Shown one piece after another: positions 37,521-45,961 of a stretch of 53,020 bases of DNA; the stretch's first letter is position 1; the number at the start of each line of letters is the position of its first letter. Position numbers and translations under genes: made by a program. Source of the stretch: Candidatus Brocadia sapporoensis (GTDB lineage Bacteria; Planctomycetota; Brocadiia; Brocadiales; Brocadiaceae); contig NZ_MJUW02000026.1 of assembly GCF_001753675.2 (NCBI RefSeq), forward strand, positions 1,000 through 54,019, in the 5' to 3' direction. Below the pieces are notes generated by a model that did no database searches, was not told where the DNA came from, and saw nothing but the letters and a program-made list of their open reading frames with translations.

Positions 37521-38198
37521 AACAAAAAATTTTGAAAAAATTAAATCAAAAGAATAGTAGTTGATATTATGCCCCTTGCCTTAAAAAACGTTTGCCGCGG
37601 CTCCGCCGTCAGTTTTCCACTTGCCCGTAAATGCAAATGCCCTTTATACCAGTTACCGGGGAATATGCAGGGATTTTTGGCCGTTCCAACTTCCTGTACG
37701 GCGTTGCTTTTCGACTCAACCGCATTGTGCTTCTGTCTTTTACAATTTCCGTTAACATCGTACTTTTACTACCCATTGCAACATAATCCATCATGGAAAA
37801 CATTGCAACATTTTTATTTTTTTATTTCAGTTTTTTACAAATGCCACAATACGAGGCCAAGCGACATATGCAACGAACAGAGACGACTTTAAACGAAATG
37901 AAAGGCATACGTAAATCACTCGTTAACTTTATGGCCGTTTTGTTCTAAACAACACTCTCACTCATGGTGAAAATTAACTCTCCACAACACAACTGCTATG
38001 ATTCATTGAATGAGAAGATATATCCATGGAATTTCCTGTATCCTTTTGAATTCGTTCACTTGAACAATTTGTCTGTTAAACAGGTATATAATACCAGGAA
38101 CGGCCTCCTGACAGCAGTGATAACGAAATAAAACGAATCCGTTGAAATGTATAACTATCGGATGGTTACTTTTGTAAGTAAAAAACATTTACGTTTCC
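37521..38198. other. Large intergenic region
   Basis: About 680 bases between pgeF and the antiporter gene. Short frames on both strands (for example 37569-37892 plus and 37609-37803 minus) show no recognisable protein and are not called. There may be a decayed gene here, but I cannot support one. Confidence 0.35.
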
Positions 38199-38226
38199 TT
38201 GACAAATAAGTAAACGAGATTATATT
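38199..38226 (+). promoter_or_regulatory. Sigma-70 promoter candidate for the antiporter gene
   Basis: TTGACA at 38199-38204, 16-base spacer, TATATT at 38221-38226, about 60 bases before the ATG at 38284. Confidence 0.55.
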
Positions 38227-38283
38227 AAACTGTAGCTTCTACTATTTGCCAACATCTCAAAATTCATTATATATTACGATACG

Positions 38284-40692
38284 ATGCGCACTATCAATTT
38301 TAATCTGGCTTACGCCATCATCTTTATTTCCTTTTGTTACTTTATTGCAATTGGATCTCCTTCATCAGAGGCAGAGGATATTTCATTTTCTAAAGATTCC
38401 AAACTATTTCCTGGCATTATTAAAGAGGAATCCTGGCATTCTGCTGTTAAGGAAATATTTTCTCTAAAGAACTATTTAACGAAATATCTAGAGACTACAA
38501 AGCGAGAATGCCTGACGGAGAAATTACCGGATAATGAGCATCTGCCAGTTGTCACGGAGAAGGAAACGCCCTTAGCCGTTACAGATGAAAAAATTCTCTC
38601 TGTTCCCATGATAACAAAGGAAAAAGGCATTCAGAAAGGACTTGTTGCGGACGAAGATTACCATTTCGTGGTCCCGGAGAACAAAGTCTCTGATGAAAAT
38701 CAAAAAGTGGATGCCCATTTATTATCAACGATACCGGGTTCTGAAACCACGCCTACTGCCGAACGACAACTTCCTGACGATAAAGAAGATGTAATCCGAG
38801 TACACCAAAAAACTAACGGACTTCCCCGGCCTCTTGCCGGAAAGGAAGAATATCTATCGGATAAATTACCTGATAACGGGCACCAGCCTATCGTCGCGGA
38901 GAAGGACGTTCCCTCAACTGCTACCGATGAAAAAACTCTCCCAGTTCCCACGATAACGAAGGAAAAAGATATTCAGAAAGGATTTGTTGCGGACGAAGAT
39001 TACCATTTCGTGGTCCCGGAGAACAAAGTCTCTGATGAAAATCAAAAAGTGGATGCCCATTTATTATCAACGATACCGGGTTCTGAAACCACATCTGCTG
39101 CTGAACGGCAACTTCCTGATATTGCGGAAGGCGCAATCCGGACATACAAAGAAGGTAACGAACCGCTCCCGTCTCTTACAGGAAAAGAACTTCCTTCCTC
39201 AGAGGCAAGAGAAGAAAATGGCCAACAAGAGGATTCTCTGACTACCAAAGAACTCCAGCAAATGCCTACCCGTTCAGAGATCGTTCAAGAAGCGGGAAAA
39301 AAAGAAAACGCACCCATTGTTACCACCACACCGGAATTTCATAATGAAATTATTGCCGGCGGGAAATCCCTGCCAGACGAGGCGAAAGATATAAAATCTC
39401 CGTGGGACATATGGCATAAAGACCCAACACATAATGTGATCCTTGCAGTTGCTATTACCCTTATTGCTGCAAAAATTGGCGGTTATCTGGCACGTATGGT
39501 GAAATTTTCTGAAGTGGTGGGAAATTTGATGATTGGAATAATTTTGGGTAACATTTTCACCTTTACAGGATGGGATTTTTTTCACTTTTTAAAGACAATG
39601 CCCTTCCTAAAGATGATTTCATATTTCGGAACGTTGATACTTCTTTTCACAGTCGGACTCCATGTTGATCTCAGGGCATTGTTGCAGGTGGGGACTTCTT
39701 CTCTCCTGGTATGTTTAGGCGGTATAATAGCCCCTGCGGGCCTGGGACTTATGGTTGGACATTTTTTTCTTCCGGATACTTCCGTTGGTACAAAACTTAT
39801 TTTGGCAATCATTCTTTGTAATACAGCCACTGGTTTAAAACTTGCAGTTTTGAAGGAATTAAAGGCTATAAATTCACTGGAAGGCAGGGTAATAACCGGA
39901 GCAACGGTTCTTACCGATATTATTGTGTTTTTAACTTTCGGTGTTGTCAGTGGATTTGCGGTTAGTGGCGGGGTTTCTCTGGTAGGCATGACAGCCAGTT
40001 TTGGTACAGCAATCGCTTTACTGATACTCAGCGGGATACTGATATTAAAATATGGTGAGAAATTTGGAAACTTCCTCACAAAAAGGATGACTGAGGGTGC
40101 GAACATACCTATTGTGGTGGTTTTATCCCTTTTATTAGCCTTTATGTTTGGATCTGTAGGACTTCACACAATAATGGGTGCGTTTGTTGCGGGTTTATTC
40201 CTGCGCAATGTGAAGTTGAGGAGTTCCGATGATGAGGAGCATCGTACCATTGAATCGTTTATAAGGCCATTTTATATGCTCCTTGTGCCAATTCTTTTTG
40301 TTCGGGTAGGTGCACAGGTAGATCTGACCAGTTTTTTGAACAGAGAAGCAATTCCGCTTATTTTTGCAATAACAGGCGCTGCCGTTATTGGAAAGATGTT
40401 TTGCAGTGTTTGCCCGATTGAGAACAATATTAATCGTCTGGCCGTAGGTTTAGCAATGGTAATGAAGATGGATGGGACATTAATTGTGTCTGGAATTGCC
40501 AGAGATATGGGAATACTGAATGATGCTGTATTTTCCTCAATTGTTGTAGTGATCGTGCTTACTTCTACAATATGTCCTTCTTTTTTAAGGGCATCACTGG
40601 TGAGACAAAAAAGGCGCCTTAGTAAAAATTTTCACGTCACTGTTGATGAAAAAACCAAAGAGACTTTTATACGATTCAAAAGCAAGGTTTGA
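38284..40692 (+). CDS. CPA2-type cation:proton antiporter with long repeat-bearing N-terminal extension
   Basis: An 802-aa protein. An N-terminal hydrophobic segment (LAYAIIFISFCYFIAIG) looks like a signal peptide or anchor. Residues about 40-375 are hydrophilic, Glu/Lys/Pro/Thr-rich, with a 114-residue unit present twice. From about 378 on there are 11-12 membrane helices of the Na+/H+ exchanger (Kef/NapA-like) fold, with KFSEVVGNLMIGIILG, ATGLKLAVLKEL and EGRVITGATVLTDIIVF. The last reads TD where electrogenic members have DD. No C-terminal TrkA-N domain is present. Probably a monovalent cation/proton exchanger of an inner or intracytoplasmic membrane. No clear ribosome binding site at the ATG. 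Confidence 0.8.
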   Translation: MRTINFNLAYAIIFISFCYFIAIGSPSSEAEDISFSKDSKLFPGIIKEESWHSAVKEIFSLKNYLTKYLETTKRECLTEKLPDNEHLPVVTEKETPLAVTDEKILSVPMITKEKGIQKGLVADEDYHFVVPENKVSDENQKVDAHLLSTIPGSETTPTAERQLPDDKEDVIRVHQKTNGLPRPLAGKEEYLSDKLPDNGHQPIVAEKDVPSTATDEKTLPVPTITKEKDIQKGFVADEDYHFVVPENKVSDENQKVDAHLLSTIPGSETTSAAERQLPDIAEGAIRTYKEGNEPLPSLTGKELPSSEAREENGQQEDSLTTKELQQMPTRSEIVQEAGKKENAPIVTTTPEFHNEIIAGGKSLPDEAKDIKSPWDIWHKDPTHNVILAVAITLIAAKIGGYLARMVKFSEVVGNLMIGIILGNIFTFTGWDFFHFLKTMPFLKMISYFGTLILLFTVGLHVDLRALLQVGTSSLLVCLGGIIAPAGLGLMVGHFFLPDTSVGTKLILAIILCNTATGLKLAVLKELKAINSLEGRVITGATVLTDIIVFLTFGVVSGFAVSGGVSLVGMTASFGTAIALLILSGILILKYGEKFGNFLTKRMTEGANIPIVVVLSLLLAFMFGSVGLHTIMGAFVAGLFLRNVKLRSSDDEEHRTIESFIRPFYMLLVPILFVRVGAQVDLTSFLNREAIPLIFAITGAAVIGKMFCSVCPIENNINRLAVGLAMVMKMDGTLIVSGIARDMGILNDAVFSSIVVVIVLTSTICPSFLRASLVRQKRRLSKNFHVTVDEKTKETFIRFKSKV
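38644..38750 (+). repeat. 107-bp direct repeat in the antiporter gene, unit 1
   Basis: Identical base for base to 38986-39092, in the same reading frame, at a spacing of 342 bases (114 codons). The surrounding sequence of the unit is similar but diverged. Confidence 0.9.
38986..39092 (+). repeat. 107-bp direct repeat in the antiporter gene, unit 2
   Basis: Second identical copy of 38644-38750. Encodes the segment beginning VADEDYHFVVPENKVS. Confidence 0.9.
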
Positions 40693-40917
40693 AGATAATT
40701 CGCCTTTAAAAAATTCTTTGGGCGGCACAAGAAAAAAGTCCGGATGCTTTGGATGACGAAGTCGTTTGGTAATCAGGAAAAACTGAACAAATTAATTCGC
40801 GATTTTATGTAACGCGAATACGCAATAGGTTTAGCCTTAAAGAATCTATCCAAAATTTATCAAAATTGGCCATTATCGATAACGCCCCCCTAAATTTTCT
40901 CCTTTCCCTGGTATGAA

Positions 40918-41460
40918 TCAGCGTATCTGTTTGCGCATCTGGAAGGCATAATAAATGAGGAAGCCACCGCCGACCAAGCCAAAGATACCTAACACGAACG
41001 GCAGCGATATGGCAGCAGCAAGCGGATTGAACCACAACCACAAGCCAATCAGGATGTTCATAACGCCAAGAACATATGCGCCCAGCCCATCGCCCTGAAA
41101 GCCGCGAACGACATCGAAAATACCAATCAGGATTCCTTGAATAGCAATCACAATTACCAACACTTCGGGCAGAAGCACAATGCTAACCAGAGGGTTTCTC
41201 AGCACAAAGATGCCAGCGAGAATACCAATTATGCCAATAAGCAGTGACCAGCCCCAGTGCGCCCGCCCCGCCGCAGTGAAAATGCGAATGATGGCAAAAA
41301 TCCCGCTAACGAGCCAGTATGCTCCGGTAAAAATGACGATGACTTCAACGGTGCTGACGGGTTGAGTCAGGAGCAGAAGCCCCAAAACTAAGGCAGAGAT
41401 GCCTTGCAGCAGAAGCAGCCACCAAAGATCCAAAAGCGGGTTACGAATGTGGGTTGACAT
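40918..41460 (-). CDS. HdeD-like (DUF308) membrane protein
   Basis: A 180-aa protein with six hydrophobic helices and the short glycine-rich segments (LVSGIFAIIRIF, GIIGILAGIFVL, GVMNILIGLWLW) seen in HdeD/DUF308 proteins, which in enterobacteria are associated with acid resistance. Function here is unknown. ATG at 41460 with GGAGG about 7 bases upstream. The gene is richer in G and C than its surroundings, as is its neighbour at 41786, suggesting a transferred segment. Confidence 0.75.
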   Translation of the reverse strand: MSTHIRNPLLDLWWLLLLQGISALVLGLLLLTQPVSTVEVIVIFTGAYWLVSGIFAIIRIFTAAGRAHWGWSLLIGIIGILAGIFVLRNPLVSIVLLPEVLVIVIAIQGILIGIFDVVRGFQGDGLGAYVLGVMNILIGLWLWFNPLAAAISLPFVLGIFGLVGGGFLIYYAFQMRKQIR

Positions 41461-41470
41461 ATTAATCCTC

Positions 41471-41559
41471 CTTATTAAATTTTATTTAAATGGGTTACAG
41501 AGTGGCATGGACAAACAAGGTTTGTCCATGCCACTCTGTAACCGAAGACATAACTTGAA
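41471..41559. repeat. Folded intergenic repeat, copy C (short, inverted)
   Basis: Read on the minus strand it starts TTCAAGTTATGTCTTCGG and ends near TTTAAATAAAATTTAA, the same flanks as copies A and B. The middle is reduced to one perfect hairpin with 24-bp arms (41493-41516 with 41520-41543) and loop AAG. It lies 10 bases upstream of the HdeD-like gene's start. Confidence 0.7.
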
Positions 41560-41785
41560 CTATCTCCTGCATCCACTAAGACACCGAATGCTAGCAAAGT
41601 AACCATCCGGTCAGAGCCGTGTTCATCACCCCACGATTTAGTTGGGCAATGCGCCTTCCAGACACGTCGCGAGGCGTTCCTGGCTGCCAGGTATCCCCGA
41701 TACTCAGGATGTTATGAATTCCTTTGGGGGACGCATCCAATGAGAGAGATCAGGCGCAACCGTCAGGGCCGATCACCCACAGCAA
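41560..41785. other. GC-richer intergenic region
   Basis: About 225 bases between the two small membrane protein genes. No gene is called. GCCCAAC/GTTRRRY-like heptamers occur but do not assemble into an integron attC site. Confidence 0.35.
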
Positions 41786-42259
41786 TTAGTTAGGTCGTCT
41801 GCCGATATTGACACTGCGTCCTCGCTCCATGGCATTAACCATGATGTAAACCACGACTGCATTAGCCAATAATGCCCCCAAGCTTGTCCAACCAGCATGC
41901 CTGATTAACGCCACTATTTCAAACGGGATATAGACTGCACCGCTTATTGCGGCAAACAGTTCCGCCCAAATCCTGCCACAGAACAAGCCATACGCTTCAA
42001 CTATTCGAATTGCCGAGTAAGCGGCAGCCCCTACTGCTAACAGTAACAACCGACCATTCTGCAAATGACCGGCCGCTACGATAAAGATGTTGGGAAATTT
42101 GGATGCAGGATTGAGATGCGCATGCTCAACCAGACGTATCGCCAGTGTATGCAAATCTTTGTGAATCAGCATCAGGACGCCAGATGCGGCGGACAAGGCC
42201 ACAAGACCTTTCAACGCCTCAAACACGGCAACAAGCTTGATTGTACGCGTTGTATCCAT
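41786..42259 (-). CDS. DUF2127 family membrane protein
   Basis: A 157-aa protein with about four hydrophobic segments, recognised as DUF2127 by the N-terminal LVAVFEALKGLVALSAASG and the central AYSAIRIVEAYGLFCGRIWAE. Family function is unknown. It ends in an Arg-rich tail (GRRPN). Base composition resembles the HdeD-like gene and differs from flanking DNA. No clear ribosome binding site. Confidence 0.7.
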   Translation of the reverse strand: MDTTRTIKLVAVFEALKGLVALSAASGVLMLIHKDLHTLAIRLVEHAHLNPASKFPNIFIVAAGHLQNGRLLLLAVGAAAYSAIRIVEAYGLFCGRIWAELFAAISGAVYIPFEIVALIRHAGWTSLGALLANAVVVYIMVNAMERGRSVNIGRRPN

Positions 42260-42832
42260 GTGCCGACACTATATGCAGCCCAACGTTTGCACCAACCGGC
42301 ACCCGCTGTTAAGTGACCGCGCCTACCACCAATGAAACAATTGTCACCGTTCACAACGATGACAATGTACGACATATCCGGTCGAAGGCCAGGGAGATAG
42401 CTTTCGCTTTACACAATCGCTCTGTCTCAACGCAGAGATTGTTTTTCTCTGTCCCTTCGGTTCGGGGTAAGACTTCACAGAAATCCCCATTCGCACATTG
42501 TTCCCGGGATTTCGAGCAATCGAATCAATTCCGGTGTGATATTACTTTATATCTTTGATATAGTCAAGTTTGTTTTGTTGTTAAAGTATTACCTCGCAGA
42601 AACCTCTTTTTTAGGAAGCAATGGGAACTCTTTCTTTTTGAGTTTGAGACAGACCATTAAAATCCAAATCCCTTTTTGAAAAAATGGCAAAATATGCCAT
42701 GAGAATATCATACGATCAAACGTTGAAAGCGCCCGGCGATTTTGTTATGATAATGTTCAAAAAAACTTCTCCATTACCGTCTTCCTCTGCCGAGTATAAA
42801 ATTCCGTGGTTAGAATTCCATTTTTTAAAAAC
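42260..42832. other. Intergenic region before MITE copy 2
   Basis: About 570 bases without a gene I can support. Composition changes from G/C-richer (next to DUF2127) to A/T-rich, which may mark one edge of the transferred segment. Confidence 0.35.
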
Positions 42833-42962
42833 GTAACAATTTGGTTTTTTGAAAATTTCCAATAAAAACCGGGTATTAAATGCAGTAGGGACAGGTTTCA
42901 AACCTACTCCTACAAGGCAACATTATTCCTATGGCGAGTTTTTAAAAAAACTAAATTGTTAC
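42833..42962. mobile_element. 130-bp MITE-like element, copy 2 (inverted)
   Basis: Begins GTAACAATTTGGTTTTTT and ends AAAAACTAAATTGTTAC, exactly 130 bp like copy 1 at 6846, and matches its reverse complement with scattered differences, including the internal palindrome (CAGGTTTCAAACCT core). Flanking bases extend the inverted repeat (AAAAAC before, GTTTTT after). It lies 172 bases before the acyl-CoA synthetase start. Confidence 0.7.
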
Positions 42963-43134
42963 GTTTTTTGAAAGGGTAGGTACCAAGCATTTGCCCAATT
43001 TGGAATGCGCGCTCATATAACCGGCTATTTCAAATGCTTTGCCTCCACTGGATTATTACGATTTTTGGTTATCTGCGTCATCTGAAAGATCTGTGGTTTT
43101 CATCGTTTTAGCAAAGATGGAAGGACAAACGTAT

Positions 43135-44556
43135 ATGGAAGTTTTTTTCAATCCCTCATCAGTTGCCATCGTAGGTGCTACGGAAAAACCGGGCAGCTTG
43201 CCTGGTATTATCCTGAAAAATCTCCTCGACATGGGTTTTCAAGGCAAGATATATCCGGTAAACCCAAAATATAAGACAATCTTTGGCTTACCTTGTTTTC
43301 CCTCGATCCCGGACATCCCGAATGAAGTAGCATTAACCGTTATAGCCATCCCCGCGTCTTTCGTGCTGGAGGTAGTGCGGCAACAGGCACAGAAACAAAT
43401 TCGTCACGCTATCATTATCAGCGCTGGTTTTCGGGAAATGGGTGTGGAAGGCATTGAAATGGAGGAATACATTAAACGCGTTGCATGTGAAAATGGCATA
43501 CGAATCCTTGGGCCTAACTGCTTGGGCGTTTTGGACAATTATGCGAATTTTACCACTTCATTTCTGTCATGGGAGCGGGTAAGCTACCCAAAAAAAGGAT
43601 CCCTGTCAATTCTCTCACAAAGCGGAGCCTTCGCTATTGCCTTGCTGGACCTGGCGTCGCAGGAAGGGTTGGGCATAGCAAAAATGGTAAACTATGGAAA
43701 CAGACTCGACGTCGGGGAATCTACCCTCTTGCCATTTTTACAGAATGATATCCATACCAGGGTAATTGCTATTTATATGGAATCGGTTGATCATGGGAGG
43801 AAGTTTATCGAGGCTGCCAAGTCGTGTTCGGAAAAAAAGCCTATTATTGCTCTCAAGGTTGGAAAGGGCGCAGCCGGTATCGCCGCCGCCAGATCACACA
43901 CGGGTGCTATTGCAGGTAACTACGCAATCTACAGGGCTGCATTCCTGAAATCCGGGATTATTGAGGCGAACGGTCTGGAGGAATTTATCGATGGTGTTAA
44001 GGCCCTGTCCATGCAGAACCCGCCCAAGGGGAACCGTATCCTCATTGTCACCAACGGCGGTGGCTTTGGTGTCATTGTGGCTGACCACTGCTCAGAGAGT
44101 GGACTCGAAGTCCCGATTCCGTCTACGCAGTTAAAGGAGAGACTCCGCAGCAATTTATCAGCATTCTATGTCGTTAACAATCCCGTTGATTTAACCGGAA
44201 GCGCATGCGACCGGGATTATCACATGGCATTAACCGCGTGCATGCTGGAGAGCGATGAATATGACGCGGCCATTATTATACCGCTTATGGCGCCACAAGG
44301 TATGACGACAAAGGTGGTGGATCTCGTCACTGATACGATGAAACGGTCAGGAAAGCCAGCCGTTATATGCACGGTGGGCGGAGCATTTACCCTCAGGATC
44401 AAACAGCTCTTTGAAGATCGCGAGTTTCCCGTCTATCCCTCTCCTGAACGAAGTGTAAAAGCCATGTCCATTCTCCTGAGAAGGAGGATATTACAGGAAG
44501 GTCTTAACAGAGGCAATTATACAAAGGCAAAGGTCACTAAGAGCGATTGGCAATAG
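43135..44556 (+). CDS. NDP-forming acyl-CoA synthetase, alpha-type subunit
   Basis: A 473-aa protein with a CoA-binding Rossmann domain (NPSSVAIVGATEKPGSLPG at the N-terminus), two succinyl-CoA-ligase-like domains, and the phosphohistidine segment RSHTGAIAG in the middle (about residue 253). This is the alpha part of ADP-forming acetyl-CoA synthetases, which interconvert acyl-CoA and acid with ATP synthesis. The ATP-grasp beta part is not fused and not adjacent. The ATG at 43135 has AAGGA 9 bases upstream; the frame is open to 43039 and another ATG is at 43117. In anammox such an enzyme could link acetyl-CoA pathway products with ATP; that is inference. Confidence 0.85.
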   Translation: MEVFFNPSSVAIVGATEKPGSLPGIILKNLLDMGFQGKIYPVNPKYKTIFGLPCFPSIPDIPNEVALTVIAIPASFVLEVVRQQAQKQIRHAIIISAGFREMGVEGIEMEEYIKRVACENGIRILGPNCLGVLDNYANFTTSFLSWERVSYPKKGSLSILSQSGAFAIALLDLASQEGLGIAKMVNYGNRLDVGESTLLPFLQNDIHTRVIAIYMESVDHGRKFIEAAKSCSEKKPIIALKVGKGAAGIAAARSHTGAIAGNYAIYRAAFLKSGIIEANGLEEFIDGVKALSMQNPPKGNRILIVTNGGGFGVIVADHCSESGLEVPIPSTQLKERLRSNLSAFYVVNNPVDLTGSACDRDYHMALTACMLESDEYDAAIIIPLMAPQGMTTKVVDLVTDTMKRSGKPAVICTVGGAFTLRIKQLFEDREFPVYPSPERSVKAMSILLRRRILQEGLNRGNYTKAKVTKSDWQ

Positions 44557-44785
44557 GCATGAGTAGCCCGGTGTCTTTGTGTGAAAAAAAACAAAAGACT
44601 TTCTTTACCGAGCCGTTCTATAGTATCACCGTGCAAAATCTTTTTTTTGCAAGTTTTTATACTCCCCCTGGCTACCCTTGACTTCGTTGTGATGGTTCGA
44701 CAGGCTCACCATGCACGGCGTAACATCCTGAGTCTGCCGAAGGATCCGTCGAACGATAGGGGGATCTGGTTGCGGCTTTGCTGCG
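44557..44785. other. Intergenic region between convergent genes
   Basis: About 230 bases between the synthetase stop and the BatA stop. It contains the second copy of the REP-like repeat, listed separately. Confidence 0.5.
44685..44758. repeat. REP-like palindromic repeat, copy 2
   Basis: Matches 8494-8565: GGTTCGACAGGCTCACC ... CTGCCGAAGGATCCGTCGAAC. The two halves are an imperfect inverted repeat. Its position between convergent gene ends is typical of REP elements. Confidence 0.7.
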
Positions 44786-45805
44786 TTACGGTATTCTCAT
44801 CCAGACATGTTCTATGAAAATAGCAGCAAAGAGGAGCATAATACTTGCAAAGGTGGGATACAGATAAAGATCTTTTCTCTTTGTCACAGTTTCTATGATA
44901 ATTTTGTCTTTTTCCATAGAGTCGATCTCGTTATAAAATTTTGCAACCTCCTCAAAATTTTCTGCATGGTAATACCTCCCCCCCGTTGACTCGACTGCCT
45001 CTTTTAATTCCTCAATATGTTGGGCTGCAACCTCCGGGTCAACACCTGTAACATCAGAAGCCTTAACTGCCACGACATATGCCTTTATTCCCATTCTTTT
45101 CAATAAACGCAGCGGTCGTGTGGGCGAAATGCCAATATTGTATATCCCGTCGGTAAAAAGAACAATGAGCTTGTTTTTGAGTGCCTGCCTCTTTTCCATC
45201 TCTTTGATAAAGGATATGGCATAATCGGAAAGGTATTCTTTATTAATGCTGTTTCTCAATTCTTTTATCGTAAATTGCTTTCCCATCTCTTTTTCAAATA
45301 GCGCTGCAAGAGAAGTAAAAAGACCTTCTCCAATAGACGTCTGATAACCTACCTGAGAAGCCTGTACACGCTCCAGAGATTTCTCCAGCAGTTGGGTTTC
45401 CATCGTGGGCATAACAATGAGGGCGGCATCTGTGCCGAAGATGGTAATACCGATGAGATCATTTGGCCGCTTTTTTATGAAATCCCCGACGATCTTTTTG
45501 ATCGTTTCAATAGCTGTTCCCGTCATACTGAAAGAGGTATCTACAGCAAGGACGATCTCCCGGCCCTGAAGGGTGGTTTCCTCCTGATAATACCTTGTCT
45601 GAGGGTGTGCGATGGCAACAACTGCAAAAAATACGGCACCCAAAAATACGGGCTTATTGAGACGGGCTACCGTTTTCCTGAACCCCGCGGGTTCTTTAAC
45701 GCAGAAAAGGCTGGAATATCCAAGAAACTTCTTTTCATGCCAAAAGAGACATAAAAAACCAAAAGGAACGAGGATGAGAAGAAGTAAGGGGTTTGCAAAG
45801 GTCAT
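44786..45805 (-). CDS. VWA-domain membrane protein (BatA-like)
   Basis: A 339-aa protein with two N-terminal membrane helices (LLLLILVPFGFLCLF, VFLGAVFFAVVAIA), a von Willebrand A domain with the MIDAS motif DTSFS (about residue 90) and a C-terminal membrane helix. This is the BatA layout from the Bacteroides aerotolerance operon. It follows the BatD-like gene by 156 bases. A BatB/BatC/BatE partner is not seen downstream. Confidence 0.85.
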   Translation of the reverse strand: MTFANPLLLLILVPFGFLCLFWHEKKFLGYSSLFCVKEPAGFRKTVARLNKPVFLGAVFFAVVAIAHPQTRYYQEETTLQGREIVLAVDTSFSMTGTAIETIKKIVGDFIKKRPNDLIGITIFGTDAALIVMPTMETQLLEKSLERVQASQVGYQTSIGEGLFTSLAALFEKEMGKQFTIKELRNSINKEYLSDYAISFIKEMEKRQALKNKLIVLFTDGIYNIGISPTRPLRLLKRMGIKAYVVAVKASDVTGVDPEVAAQHIEELKEAVESTGGRYYHAENFEEVAKFYNEIDSMEKDKIIIETVTKRKDLYLYPTFASIMLLFAAIFIEHVWMRIP

Positions 45806-45961
45806 ATATCAGCACCTACCATCAGGTTTGCTATATTTAACGCCCAGGAATTTCTAAGTTTTTATTACTGTCTTATATACACCCTCCCTCTGAACAAGGG
45901 ATCAGGGGTGGGTTTCATCGTATGTTAAAATAGTTAAAAGCGTAGTTAAACGTAAGAGAAT

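Noticed and set aside
37569-37892. 107-codon frame in the large gap before the antiporter, and a minus-strand frame at 37609-37803
   Set aside because: No motif, no ribosome binding site and an odd Cys/Phe-rich composition.
40805-41041. 78-codon minus-strand frame next to the HdeD-like gene
   Set aside because: It overlaps the 3' part of the HdeD-like gene in another frame and shows no family features.
41630-42310. Heptamers resembling integron attC core sites (GCCCAAC, GTTGGGC, GTTAAGT) around the DUF2127 gene
   Set aside because: Spacing and order do not form an attC stem; no integrase is seen. Probably chance in GC-richer sequence.
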